Shown: piece after piece, positions 52,710-60,973 of the stretch | Layout: the number at the start of each line of letters is the position of its first letter | How positions within the stretch are numbered: the stretch's first letter is position 1 | Assembly: GCF_000427825.1 (NCBI RefSeq) | Contig: NZ_ATYT01000007.1 | Location: 186,001 to 250,000, forward strand | Direction: 5' to 3' | Origin: Thermocrispum municipale DSM 44069 | Lineage (GTDB): Bacteria > Actinomycetota > Actinomycetes > Mycobacteriales > Pseudonocardiaceae | Length of the DNA stretch: 64,000 nt | Notes under the pieces: generated by a model | The model's database searches: none | Seen by the model: the letters and a program-made list of their open reading frames with translations, nothing else | Told to the model about the DNA's origin: nothing | Position numbers and translations under genes: made by a program

Positions 52710-52964
52710 TCATTTGTCCTCTCGCCAGCGATGCGCCGAGGGGTCCAGCAGCTGCCGCAGGTGCCCGTCCGGCAACCAGACGACGGTCTCCAGCTCCAGC
52801 GCGTCGAGGTAGCGCACCCGACCGGTCCGCAGGTCCTCCAGCTTCAACCGTGGGCCGTTGCCCTCGTGGTCGACGCTCACCGCGACCTCGGCGAACTCGC
52901 TGCCGACCACCTCGGGCGAGGAAGGACCGACCACCACGCCGGGGCGATCCTGTTCGTCACTCAT
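52710..52964 (-). CDS. small conserved acidic protein of unknown function
   Basis: An 84-residue protein, start ATG at 52964 preceded by GGGGAGGAC, with no signal peptide or membrane segment. The C-terminal half (RTGRVRYLDALELETVVWLPDGHLRQLLDPSAHRW) looks well conserved in character. I recall similar small proteins next to actinobacterial ring-hydroxylating dioxygenase genes, but no function can be assigned. It lies directly after the dioxygenase beta gene and before the CoA-transferase, so an accessory role to the dioxygenase is possible. Confidence 0.7.
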   Translation of the reverse strand: MSDEQDRPGVVVGPSSPEVVGSEFAEVAVSVDHEGNGPRLKLEDLRTGRVRYLDALELETVVWLPDGHLRQLLDPSAHRWREDK

Positions 52965-52974
52965 CGGTCCTCCC

Positions 52975-53466
52975 CTAGATCAAGAACGCCAGCGTCGGCA
53001 ACGGCTGGTCCTTGTTCACCAAGCTGACCTTCTTGTACGCCAGGCGGATCTCGCCGTCCACCACACGCAACTTGTAGGTGACGCGCCCGGCCCAGATCTC
53101 CATGCCCCGCGTCCGGGACTCGACGAGCACGAAGTTCGCGCCGACCACGGTGTCGGAGCCCTCGGTGCCGAGAATCTCGACGTTGGAGATCACCCGCCGC
53201 AAGTTCGACGGCGGCGACTGCGAATAGCGCTTGCCGGTGCGTAGCTGCTTGAGCCGCGTGGCGATGCGGTTGCGGTTGTCGTAGATGACCGACACCTGGC
53301 TGCGCGGGTCGGCCGCGTCGTCACCCGCGGGCACCCAGTAGAGCGCGTCGTCGGTCCATAACGCCTCCCACGCGTCGTAGTCGTGCTCGTCGGCGTAGCG
53401 CGCTTCCCGGTACAGGAACTGCTCGATCTGCCGCAGGTCCAGCCCCGCATCGGCTACCGCGGTCAC
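52975..53466 (-). CDS. aromatic-ring-hydroxylating dioxygenase, beta subunit
   Basis: A 163-residue NTF2-fold subunit: IEQFLYREARYADEHDYDAWEALW and the middle VSVIYDNRNRIATRLKQL are hallmarks of dioxygenase beta subunits. It has a structural role in the alpha3beta3 enzyme. The start is GTG 53466 overlapping the alpha-subunit stop (GTGA). A much longer reading exists upstream but overlaps the alpha gene in another frame and is rejected. Confidence 0.92.
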   Translation of the reverse strand: MTAVADAGLDLRQIEQFLYREARYADEHDYDAWEALWTDDALYWVPAGDDAADPRSQVSVIYDNRNRIATRLKQLRTGKRYSQSPPSNLRRVISNVEILGTEGSDTVVGANFVLVESRTRGMEIWAGRVTYKLRVVDGEIRLAYKKVSLVNKDQPLPTLAFLI

Positions 53467-54746
53467 TTGTCGTCCTCCATCAACGTCTTGTAGTGCGACC
53501 AGAAACCCCGCATCCCGGTCTCGTCGGTGGCGGTGCCCACGCGCAGCCCCCGTTCGTCGACCCGCTCCCGGTGCATGCCGCGACGGATCTCCAGCCACTC
53601 GGGCCGCAGCTGCTCGGCGCCGACCTGGTTCCGCTCGTACATCTCGGTGTCGTCGGCCAGCAACATGCCCGCGGGCCCGACCGAGCCGATCGACTGCGAG
53701 ATCATCCGCCGGTTCAACTCCGGCGCGCCCTTGAGCTGGACCGCGGTCGAGTGCTGGACGCACTCGTCGACCGACAGCGGCTGGATGACGAAGACCTGGA
53801 TCTCCGCGATGAACAGGTTCGGGAAGATCATCACGTGCGGGGCGCCCTCGACGAGGATCTGCTCCGCCTCGTCGCCGTAGGCCTGGCGCATCTTCGCCAC
53901 GTAATCCGGCACGCGGTCGGGGGTCGTGCCGAACCACCGCATCGGCTCACCGTGCCTGCGGAACTCCGGGCGCAGGTCGTTCTCGCTGTGCCCGTTGCCG
54001 AGATCGCGGGTGACCGCGGTGGACTTCTCGCTGTACAGCGCGCCGATCGGGCTGCCGGTGACGCTGAAGATCGAGCCGTGCACGAACTGCGGGTGGTAGC
54101 CGTCGGTCTCGTTCTCGGCGAGCAGCTTCCAGTTCGCTCGCGTGCGGTGCTTGAGCCAGCCCGCGTTGAGCTCGACCTCGCCTTCCGGGGACAGCCGGCA
54201 CAACCGGTCGATCTCCCCGGCGGCCGCGCCGAGGTGCTCGGTCAGCGTCGGCCCGTCCTCGGCGAAGCTGCCGAACACGAAACCCCGGTACGACTCGACC
54301 CGCGGCACCGTCGCCATGCCGAGATTCAGCTTCCCGCGACCGCCGTAACCCTGGTGGTACGGATACCCGAGCAGCTCGCCGTTGTTCCGGAACGTCCACC
54401 CGTGGTACGGGCAGCGGAACGAGTTCGAGTTGCCCCGCTCGTCCTCACACACCAGGTTCGCGCGGTGTGCGCACCGGTTCACCAGCAGGTGGACCTGACC
54501 TTCCCGGTCACGGGTCATCACCAGGTCCTGCGGTCCGATGTTCTTGCGCACGTAGTCGCCCGGTTGCGGCACTTCGCTCTCGTGGCCCACGTAGACCCAG
54601 GTTCGATACCAGATCCGCTCGAGCTCCTCGGCGAAGATCCTCGGGTCGGTGTAGAGGCTTCCGTGCACCCGTTCCGGCTGGATCAAGGCCGAGTAGTCGG
54701 GTCGATCCGTGCCTGCTTGGGGCACTGTGGCAGTCACGCAGTCCAT
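53463..54746 (-). CDS. aromatic-ring-hydroxylating dioxygenase, alpha subunit (Rieske)
   Basis: A 427-residue oxygenase subunit. The Rieske [2Fe-2S] ligands are in NRCAHRA (Cys92, His94) and CPYHGW (Cys112, His115). The mononuclear iron site is NETDGYHPQFVH (His218, His223, with bridging Asp215). It adds O2 to an aromatic ring or hydroxylates an alicyclic ring, giving a cis-diol or alcohol. It lies downstream of the CoA ligase and is co-translated with the beta subunit. Substrate unknown; the operon suggests an aromatic or cyclic carboxylate or its CoA ester. Start ATG 54746. Confidence 0.94.
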   Translation of the reverse strand: MDCVTATVPQAGTDRPDYSALIQPERVHGSLYTDPRIFAEELERIWYRTWVYVGHESEVPQPGDYVRKNIGPQDLVMTRDREGQVHLLVNRCAHRANLVCEDERGNSNSFRCPYHGWTFRNNGELLGYPYHQGYGGRGKLNLGMATVPRVESYRGFVFGSFAEDGPTLTEHLGAAAGEIDRLCRLSPEGEVELNAGWLKHRTRANWKLLAENETDGYHPQFVHGSIFSVTGSPIGALYSEKSTAVTRDLGNGHSENDLRPEFRRHGEPMRWFGTTPDRVPDYVAKMRQAYGDEAEQILVEGAPHVMIFPNLFIAEIQVFVIQPLSVDECVQHSTAVQLKGAPELNRRMISQSIGSVGPAGMLLADDTEMYERNQVGAEQLRPEWLEIRRGMHRERVDERGLRVGTATDETGMRGFWSHYKTLMEDDK

Positions 54747-54755
54747 CCCCTTCGG

Positions 54756-56459
54756 TCAGTTGTCCTTGGTCGCCGCCAGCTGCTCTTGCGCCCACTTCAC
54801 CAGCCGGAACTTCTGCACCTTGCCGGTCGGCGTGGTGGGCAGCTGGGCCGAGTCGAGGAACAGCACGTACTTGGGCACCTTGAAGCGGGCCAGCTTCTCC
54901 TTGCAGAGCGTGATGACCTCGTCGGCGGTGATGGATTCGCCGGGGGCTCGCACGATGCAGACACAGCCCGCGTCGCCCCAGCGCTCGTCCGGGATGCCCA
55001 CCGCGTACACCTGACTGATCGCCGGGTGCTTGCTCAGCAGGTCCTCGATCTCCTTGGGCATCACCAGCTCGCCGCCGCTCTTGTACAGCTCCTTGCTGCG
55101 GCCGGTGATCTCCAGGTAGCCGTCCTCACGCACCCGGCCCAGGTCGCCGGAACGGATCCACCCGTCCTGAATGGCGGCGGCGGTCTCGTCCGGCTTGTTG
55201 AAGAACCCGAGCATGTTCGTCGGGCCCTTGGAGGCCAGTTCGCCTTCGGTGTGCGGCGGCAGGTCCTCCCCGGTCACCGGGTCCACCGTCTTGTAGACCG
55301 TCAGCGCGTCCTGGCCCGGCACGCCCGCGCTGCCGGCCAGCTTCGGCTTGCCCACCGTGCTGGCCGTGTAGAACAGGTCGTCCTCGGGCTGAGTCATCGT
55401 CATGGCGCCACCGCACTCGGTCATGCCGTAGCCGGTGACGATCTCGTCGACGCCGAGCTCGTCGCGCACCCGCTCCCACAGCCACACCGGCGCGGGCGCG
55501 GCGCCGGACAGGATCGCCGACAGCGAGCTCAGGTCGAACTCCTTGCGCCGCGGATGCTCCAGCAGCGGGACCGTCATGGTCGGCACGCACAGAATGTCGG
55601 TCGCCTTGTGCCGTTGAATGCCCTCGAAGTAGCGGACCGGGTCGAACGCGGTCTGCGGGATGATCGCGCCGCCCACCACCATCGCGGCGAGCATGCCCTC
55701 GACGTAGCCGAACATGTGGTAGCAGGGCAACGAGAACAGGATTCGGCGCCCGTCCTCGAACGCCCGGGTCAATGCCGAGGCGTAACCGGTGCGCTGCACC
55801 GCGTCGTGCGTGACCTGAACGCCCTTGGGCGAGCCCGTGGTGCCCGACGTGTAGAGGATGTCGCCGATGTCGTCCGGCTGCGCCTCGTCGCTCGCTGCGC
55901 CCGGATTCTGCTCGCCGAGTTCGGCCAGCCCGGTCACGTCGAGGACGCCGTCGCGCTGCCGCTGGTCGGTGGAGAAGAGCACGACCTTGCGCAGGTTCGG
56001 CAATTCGTCCGACTGCCCCTGTTCCCAGCCCGGCGCGATCTCGTCGAGCATGGCCAGGTAGTCGAGGTCGCCGAAGCCGGTCATGGTGATCAGCACCGAG
56101 CACTCCGACTGCCGCAGCACGTACTTCAGCTCGTCGGTGCGGTACAGGTAGTTGAACGGGATGGCCACCGCGCCTGCTTTGGCGATCGCGAACTTCACCG
56201 GCGCGAATTCCAGGTAGTTGGCCATCAGGATGCCCACGTGGTCACCCGGGCGCACGCCGAGCGCGGCCAGCCCGTCGGCCAGCTTGCTCGCCCACTCCGC
56301 GGTCTCGGCGTAGCTGATCGTCCGCTCGTCGGTGATGACGAAGGGCCGGTCGGCGAACTGGCTGGTGCAGTAGTCGAGCCACCCGCCGAGGGTGCGCGGC
56401 ACCCATTCGGAAAAGTTTGCCCGGAGCCTAGAGCGTCGTTGCTCGATGTCGGTCGCCAC
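54756..56459 (-). CDS. AMP-dependent CoA ligase (benzoate/cyclic-acid CoA ligase-like)
   Basis: A 567-residue adenylate-forming enzyme. ILYTSGTTGSPKG near residues 203-215, GYGMTECGGAMTM, WIRSGDLGRV and the C-terminal PTTPTGKVQKFRL are all evident. It activates a carboxylic acid to its CoA ester. GTG 56459 is used as start because AAGGAGG lies at correct distance. It is the first gene of the nine-gene operon, directly behind the TTAATC...GATTAA dyad, so it sets entry into the region C pathway. Confidence 0.92.
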   Translation of the reverse strand: MATDIEQRRSRLRANFSEWVPRTLGGWLDYCTSQFADRPFVITDERTISYAETAEWASKLADGLAALGVRPGDHVGILMANYLEFAPVKFAIAKAGAVAIPFNYLYRTDELKYVLRQSECSVLITMTGFGDLDYLAMLDEIAPGWEQGQSDELPNLRKVVLFSTDQRQRDGVLDVTGLAELGEQNPGAASDEAQPDDIGDILYTSGTTGSPKGVQVTHDAVQRTGYASALTRAFEDGRRILFSLPCYHMFGYVEGMLAAMVVGGAIIPQTAFDPVRYFEGIQRHKATDILCVPTMTVPLLEHPRRKEFDLSSLSAILSGAAPAPVWLWERVRDELGVDEIVTGYGMTECGGAMTMTQPEDDLFYTASTVGKPKLAGSAGVPGQDALTVYKTVDPVTGEDLPPHTEGELASKGPTNMLGFFNKPDETAAAIQDGWIRSGDLGRVREDGYLEITGRSKELYKSGGELVMPKEIEDLLSKHPAISQVYAVGIPDERWGDAGCVCIVRAPGESITADEVITLCKEKLARFKVPKYVLFLDSAQLPTTPTGKVQKFRLVKWAQEQLAATKDN

Positions 56460-56474
56460 GGCAGGCCTCCTTCC

Positions 56475-56493
56475 TTAATCGTAGTTAGATTAA
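56475..56493. promoter_or_regulatory. operator-like inverted repeat before the CoA ligase operon
   Basis: TTAATC (56475-56480) and GATTAA (56488-56493) are perfect arms around a 7-base centre. The repeat starts only 16 bases before the start codon, suited to repression. Confidence 0.6.
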
Positions 56494-56782
56494 CTGATCC
56501 ACCTACGGGGCACAACCAACACGAACACCCCTTCTCCGCTTGTCGAGTCCTCGCTTACGAGCAGCCGTTCACCCTGCCGCGAATGCGTGCAAAACGGGCA
56601 AGTTGAACACGAAAAGATCGCTCGAGCGCGACATCGGCGTGAGCCGCGCCACGAACCGTCCGCGCCAGCACCGCCGGACGCTCACGACACCCTGCCGCCC
56701 TCGAACGGTTACCCATGGCCACGGCACCTAATTCAAAGTAGAAAACGATCTCGATGCCCGCCGGACGCGAGCCCGGCGAGCC
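56494..56782. other. gene-free stretch between the CoA ligase and crotonase genes
   Basis: Apart from the dyad at its left end and a probable promoter, nothing is recognised in 56494-56782. It includes the region downstream of the crotonase operon, but no strong hairpin is evident. Confidence 0.5.
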
Positions 56783-57556
56783 TCACCGCCCGTGGAAGTT
56801 CGGCCGCCGCCGTCGGTGGAAGGCGGCCACCCCTTCGGCGAAGTCCTCGGTGTCGAACAGCCGAGCCTGTACCTCGGTTTCCTCGTCGAGCACCCGCCAC
56901 GGGTCCCGGGGCCACGCCGCGAACATCGCCTTGATCTCGGCCAGCGCCAGCGGCGGTCCGTCCGCCATCGCGGCCGCGTCCGCGAGCGCATCCGGCAACG
57001 CCTCCCCCGGTTCGGCGAGACCGTCCACCAACCCGATGTCCTTGGCCTGCTGGGCGGACAGCCTGCGCGGCAACAGCATCAGTTGCCGGGCAGCCGCGGG
57101 CCCGATCCGGGCGGGCAGTGACGCGAAGATGCCCATGTCACCGGCCAGGCCGACACCGGTGAACGCGGTACTGAACGTGCTGTCCGAAGCCGCGACCACC
57201 CGATCGCAAGCGATCGCGAGCGCGGCGCCCGCCCCGAAGGCATAGCCCTCGACCGCCGCGATCACCGGTTTCGGTCCGCGCCAGATCTCCTTGATCACGC
57301 GCTGCGCGGCCTTCGACCGGGGCAGCGTCTCCTCGCGCGGCATCCGCCGCATGGTGGAGATGTCGCCGCCGGAACAGAACGTGCCGCCCGCTCCGGTGAG
57401 CACCACCACACGCACGCCGGGGTCCGCCATCGCGGCTTCCACCGCGTCCCCCAGCTCGACGCGCAGTTCGAGATCGATCGCGTTGCGCTTGCTCGGGCGG
57501 TTCAACGTGATCACCCGCACCGGCCCGCGATCCTCGGTCAGCACACAGTCGGCCAT
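56783..57556 (-). CDS. crotonase-family protein (enoyl-CoA hydratase/isomerase)
   Basis: A 257-residue crotonase. VITLNRPSKRNAIDLEL and FCSGGDISTMRRM (oxyanion loop) are typical. The two Glu of classical hydratases are not present: the first is Ala (GAGAALAIACD), and the second site reads VGLAGDMG with Asp. This is closer to isomerase or ring-hydrolase members. It is the third of three crotonase genes in a row, starting 2 bases after the preceding stop. Confidence 0.88.
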   Translation of the reverse strand: MADCVLTEDRGPVRVITLNRPSKRNAIDLELRVELGDAVEAAMADPGVRVVVLTGAGGTFCSGGDISTMRRMPREETLPRSKAAQRVIKEIWRGPKPVIAAVEGYAFGAGAALAIACDRVVAASDSTFSTAFTGVGLAGDMGIFASLPARIGPAAARQLMLLPRRLSAQQAKDIGLVDGLAEPGEALPDALADAAAMADGPPLALAEIKAMFAAWPRDPWRVLDEETEVQARLFDTEDFAEGVAAFHRRRRPNFHGR

Positions 57557-57558
57557 CG

Positions 57559-58368
57559 TTACTTCCCGGTGAATCGCGGGGGCCGGCGTTCGATCACCGC
57601 AGCCAGGCCCTCCAACGCATCGGCCGTACCGGACAGCTCGGCCACCGTACGCGCCTCCTCGGGCAGCTGCTCCTCCAGCGACGAGCCGACACCCCGCCAC
57701 ACCAGGCGCTTGGTCGCCGCGATGGCCTGCGACGGCAGGGCGGCGATCGTCCGCGCGAGCGCCAGCGCTTCGTCGAAGACCGACTCGTCCGGGACGACCT
57801 TGGTGAGCAGTCCGACTTCCAGGGCTTGCGCCGCGGTCAACGTCGGGTTCGTCAGCAGGATCTCCATGGCCTTGCGCAGCCCGACGAGCCTGCTGAGGGT
57901 CACCGTCGCGCCGGCGTCGGGCGCCATCCCGACCCGGACCGCACCGGAGAAGAACTTCGCCCCCTCGGCCGCGACCACCAAATCGGCGGCGCACACCAGG
58001 CCGAACCCGCCACCACCCGCGGCGAACCCGTGCACCGCGGCAATCACCGGCGGCTTGAGCTGCACCAGCGCCGACACCGCCATCTGCAGCCGTGCGGTGG
58101 CTTCCCGCAGGTAGTCCGGCAACCCGTCGCCCTTGCTGGCGAAGTCGCGTACGTCGCCACCCGCACAGAAGTTCTTGCCCTCGCCGGAGAGGATCACGGC
58201 CCGCACCGTCGGGTCGCCGTGAATGCGCATGACGGCCGCGTGCAGCGCCTCGAGCAGCTCGACGTTCATGCCGTTGGCGGCATCCGGACGGTTGAGGCGC
58301 ACTCGGGCGATGCCGTCGGGCTCGTACGACAGCAACACCGGGCCGGCACCGATCACTTCCTCGGTCAT
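57559..58368 (-). CDS. crotonase-family protein (enoyl-CoA hydratase/isomerase)
   Basis: A 269-residue crotonase. VRLNRPDAANGMNVELLEAL, FCAGGDVRDFASK and the helix VHGFAAGGGGFGLVCAADL are evident. At the second acid position it has VGMAPDAGAT, the Asp form found in PaaG-like isomerases and related enzymes. Its ATG lies one base after the stop of the preceding crotonase gene (TGACATG). It may shift a double bond or open a ring CoA intermediate in region C. Confidence 0.89.
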   Translation of the reverse strand: MTEEVIGAGPVLLSYEPDGIARVRLNRPDAANGMNVELLEALHAAVMRIHGDPTVRAVILSGEGKNFCAGGDVRDFASKGDGLPDYLREATARLQMAVSALVQLKPPVIAAVHGFAAGGGGFGLVCAADLVVAAEGAKFFSGAVRVGMAPDAGATVTLSRLVGLRKAMEILLTNPTLTAAQALEVGLLTKVVPDESVFDEALALARTIAALPSQAIAATKRLVWRGVGSSLEEQLPEEARTVAELSGTADALEGLAAVIERRPPRFTGK

Positions 58369-58369
58369 G

Positions 58370-59176
58370 TCAGGCTCCCTTGCCTTCGGTGAACGAGGCG
58401 ATCCCGCTGCCTGCCGCATCGCCTCCCACGTGCTCGACGACGGCGTTCAGCTCCATTGCCAGACCGTCGGCCTCCGCCATGGTCAAGCCCCGACGCACCA
58501 GCCGCTTGATCTTGCCGAGAGCGGCCCGGTCCTTCTCGGCCAAGCGCGCCACGAACGCGTCGACGCCGTCGGCGAACTCCTCGGTTTCGAAACTGCGATA
58601 AGCCAGGCCCCACTCCGCGGCCTGCCGCCCGGTGATCCGTTCGCCGGACAGGATGTGTCCGAGGGCGCGCTGTCTGCCGATCAGTCGCGGCAGCCGTTGC
58701 GACCCGCCACCGCCCGGGATCTGGCCGAAGTTGGCGTGGTTGTCGGCGAGCTTGGCGTCGGCCCGCACCAGCGCGATGTCGCTGGCCTGCATCAGCTCGA
58801 AGCCGCCCGCCATGGCGTAGCCCTCGACCACCGCGACCACCGGAACGGGCAGTTCGGCGATGGTGTTGCAGGCACGGTGGAAGTTCTCGAACAGCGGCCG
58901 CAGCGCGTCCGGGCCGGACTCGCGCAGACGGGCCAGTTCCTTGAAGTCGCCGCCGACCGAGAAGTTGCCGCCCGCGCCGCGGATGACGATCACGGTCGCC
59001 GTCCTGGCCAGGCTGCGCAGCGCCCGCTCGAGCTGCTCGCCCAACTCGACCGTGATGGCGTTCATCGCCTCCGGCCGGTTCAGCACGATGTGCCCGACCG
59101 GCCCGTCCTCGCCGGTGGTTACCACGGCCACGGCGCCCCCAGGAGGGCTCGCACGTCCGATTCCGACACCAGTCAT
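58370..59176 (-). CDS. crotonase-family protein (enoyl-CoA hydratase family)
   Basis: A 268-residue crotonase. IVLNRPEAMNAITVELGEQ, FSVGGDFKELARL and VVEGYAMAGGFELMQASD show the oxyanion hole and the first catalytic Glu (GGFELM). The second acid is replaced (NHANFGQIPGGGGSQRLPR). The last part is otherwise the classical hydratase pattern. ATG 59176 follows AGGAGG. It heads the three-crotonase operon and is divergent from the BadH-like SDR. Confidence 0.89.
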   Translation of the reverse strand: MTGVGIGRASPPGGAVAVVTTGEDGPVGHIVLNRPEAMNAITVELGEQLERALRSLARTATVIVIRGAGGNFSVGGDFKELARLRESGPDALRPLFENFHRACNTIAELPVPVVAVVEGYAMAGGFELMQASDIALVRADAKLADNHANFGQIPGGGGSQRLPRLIGRQRALGHILSGERITGRQAAEWGLAYRSFETEEFADGVDAFVARLAEKDRAALGKIKRLVRRGLTMAEADGLAMELNAVVEHVGGDAAGSGIASFTEGKGA

Positions 59177-59266
59177 CGCCTCCTGCGCCCCGATCCGGGC
59201 GAGCGTTCCCCGTCGGTACTTGCGCGCATCCGCACGCTCGTCCTCATTTGCCGCACGGTCATGAAT

Positions 59267-59287
59267 TTCGAATTGAAGATAAATTAG
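59267..59287. promoter_or_regulatory. operator-like site in the crotonase/SDR divergent region
   Basis: Read on the minus strand, CTAATTTATCTTCAATTCGAA (given here as CTAATTTA then TCTTCAATTCGAA) matches the 46634-46654 site CTAATTTA then ACGTAAATAAGAA in 15 of 21 positions. It lies between two divergent starts. Confidence 0.5.
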
Positions 59288-59333
59288 GTAGGATGCGACC
59301 GTCAACCACGGCCGCCCAGCATGGAGGGCAGGA

Positions 59334-60131
59334 ATGGATCTCGGCCTGCGGGAAGCTCGGGTACTCGTCACCGGCGGGGCCGCCAACATCGGTCGCGGCA
59401 TCGTGCACGGGTTCGCCGAGGAAGGCGCTCGCGTGGCCATCTGCGACATCGACGGCGAACAGGCCGGCCGGGTGCGCAAGGAAGCCCTGGAGCGGGGCGC
59501 CGCGGCGGCCGAGGTCGTCCAGCAGGACCTCACCGAGGAGGGCGCGGGTGCTCGCGTCGTCGGCCGGGTGCTCGAGCTGTGGGACGGCATCGACGTGCTG
59601 GTGAACAACGCGGGCTGGAGCGTGCCCGGATTCATCGCCGAGGACACCGATCGGGCGCGTTGGCAACGCCTGGTCGAGGTCAACCTGTACGGCACCATCG
59701 AGTGCACGCAGGCCGCCATCGGCCCGATGCGCGAAGCGGGACAGGGTTCGATCGTGTTCATCTCCAGCGACGCGGCCTTCGGCGAGATCCGGCAAGGGGT
59801 CTACGGCGCCACCAAAGCTGCCGTGCTCGCGCTGGCCAGGACCGTGGCGAAAGAACACGGCAGGCACGGCATCCGGTCCAACGTGGTGTGCCCGGGCCTG
59901 GTCCTGCCGGAGGACGACGACGCGATCGGGTCGACCAGCCTGTGGGCGGTCGGGCAGGACTCGGTGTTCGACGCCGACCAGATCGACTACATCCGCAAGC
60001 AGATCCCGCTACGTCGCCTCACCACGGCACAGGACATCGCCGCGTCCGTCGTCTGGGTTTCCTCGGAGCGCGCCGCGCGGCAGGTGACCGGGCAGGTGTT
60101 CTCGGTCAGCGGCGGATATTCCATGCCCTGA
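59334..60131 (+). CDS. SDR family oxidoreductase (BadH-like)
   Basis: A 265-residue SDR. VLVTGGAANIGRGIVHGFAEEGARVAICDID has the nucleotide-binding motif with Asp for NAD preference. Ser, Tyr and Lys are in FISSDAAFG and VYGATK, and the C-terminus ends VTGQVFSVSGGYSMP. It resembles 2-hydroxycyclohexanecarboxyl-CoA dehydrogenase (BadH) and 3-oxoacyl reductases. With the crotonases it could oxidise a ring hydroxyl of a cyclic acyl-CoA before ring cleavage. Preceded by GGAGGGCAGGA. The TetR gene follows after 29 bases. Confidence 0.87.
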   Translation: MDLGLREARVLVTGGAANIGRGIVHGFAEEGARVAICDIDGEQAGRVRKEALERGAAAAEVVQQDLTEEGAGARVVGRVLELWDGIDVLVNNAGWSVPGFIAEDTDRARWQRLVEVNLYGTIECTQAAIGPMREAGQGSIVFISSDAAFGEIRQGVYGATKAAVLALARTVAKEHGRHGIRSNVVCPGLVLPEDDDAIGSTSLWAVGQDSVFDADQIDYIRKQIPLRRLTTAQDIAASVVWVSSERAARQVTGQVFSVSGGYSMP

Positions 60132-60160
60132 GGCATGCCACGAGGCGATGGGACGGTCAG

Positions 60161-60784
60161 GTGGCAACCAAGAACGACAACGGCACCAAGGACACCAAGA
60201 ACGCTGCCGGAACGACGCGGGATCGCATTCTGCAAGCCGCGGCCGCCCTGCTGAGCAAGAAGGGCTACTCGGCAACGCGGTTGGTGGACATCGCCGAGCT
60301 CGCGTCGGTGCGTGCGCCCGCGCTGTACTACTACTTCGACTCGCGGGAAGAGCTGATCGCCGAGGTCATGGCGACCGGTCAGCGCAGGCTACGAGAGCAC
60401 GTGGAAGGCGCGCTCGCGGCGCTGGACGACCAGACCCCGCCGATGGATCGCATCGAGGTCGCCGTGCAGGCCCACCTGCAGGTGGAGTTGACGTTGTCCG
60501 ACTTCGCCACCGCGGTCACGCGCAATCTCGGTCAGCTTCCCGACGAGGTGCGGGACCGGCTGCGGTCGGAAGGAGCCGAATACATCGATCTCTGGCGCCG
60601 GCTGCTGGAGCAGGCCCGCAAGGCCGGGGCGATCCGGCCCGACCTGGACCTGCGCGCCGCGCGCATGCTGGTGATGGGTGCGCTGAACTGGACCACGGAA
60701 TGGTGGGACCCCCGCCAGGGATCCCTCGACGCGGTCATCGACACCGCGAAGAGCCTGGTGCGGCACGGATTGACGAGCGGCTGA
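60161..60784 (+). CDS. TetR-family transcriptional regulator (paralogue of 38519-39223)
   Basis: A 207-residue regulator starting at GTG 60161. RLVDIAELASVRAPALYYYFDSREELIAEVM is the DNA-binding part. It shares long stretches with the regulator at 38519-39223 (for instance IEVAVQAHL, DLDLRAARMLVMGALNW, and the EWWDPRQGSLD end). The two bracket region C. It is probably co-transcribed with the BadH-like SDR and may repress through the AT-rich dyads at 46632, 56475 and 59267. Confidence 0.88.
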   Translation: MATKNDNGTKDTKNAAGTTRDRILQAAAALLSKKGYSATRLVDIAELASVRAPALYYYFDSREELIAEVMATGQRRLREHVEGALAALDDQTPPMDRIEVAVQAHLQVELTLSDFATAVTRNLGQLPDEVRDRLRSEGAEYIDLWRRLLEQARKAGAIRPDLDLRAARMLVMGALNWTTEWWDPRQGSLDAVIDTAKSLVRHGLTSG

Positions 60785-60973
60785 CCGACACTTTTTCACC
60801 TCATCGAGCGACAACCCCATGCAGGCCGCCGTCCGTGCAGGCGGCATACAGCCATCAGCGATCAAAGGGATTGTCGTGTCCAACACCGCCGAACGCCGCT
60901 GCGCGTGCTGATCGGAGGTCCCTGATGGGGATTCGACTGGCCGGCAGCGCCGACGACACCGCACACTGTCGCC

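Noticed and set aside
53493-56606. A plus-strand open frame of over 1000 codons opposite the dioxygenase and CoA ligase genes
   Set aside because: It is antisense to well-supported genes, has no recognisable domains and a composition typical of the mirror frame in high-GC DNA.
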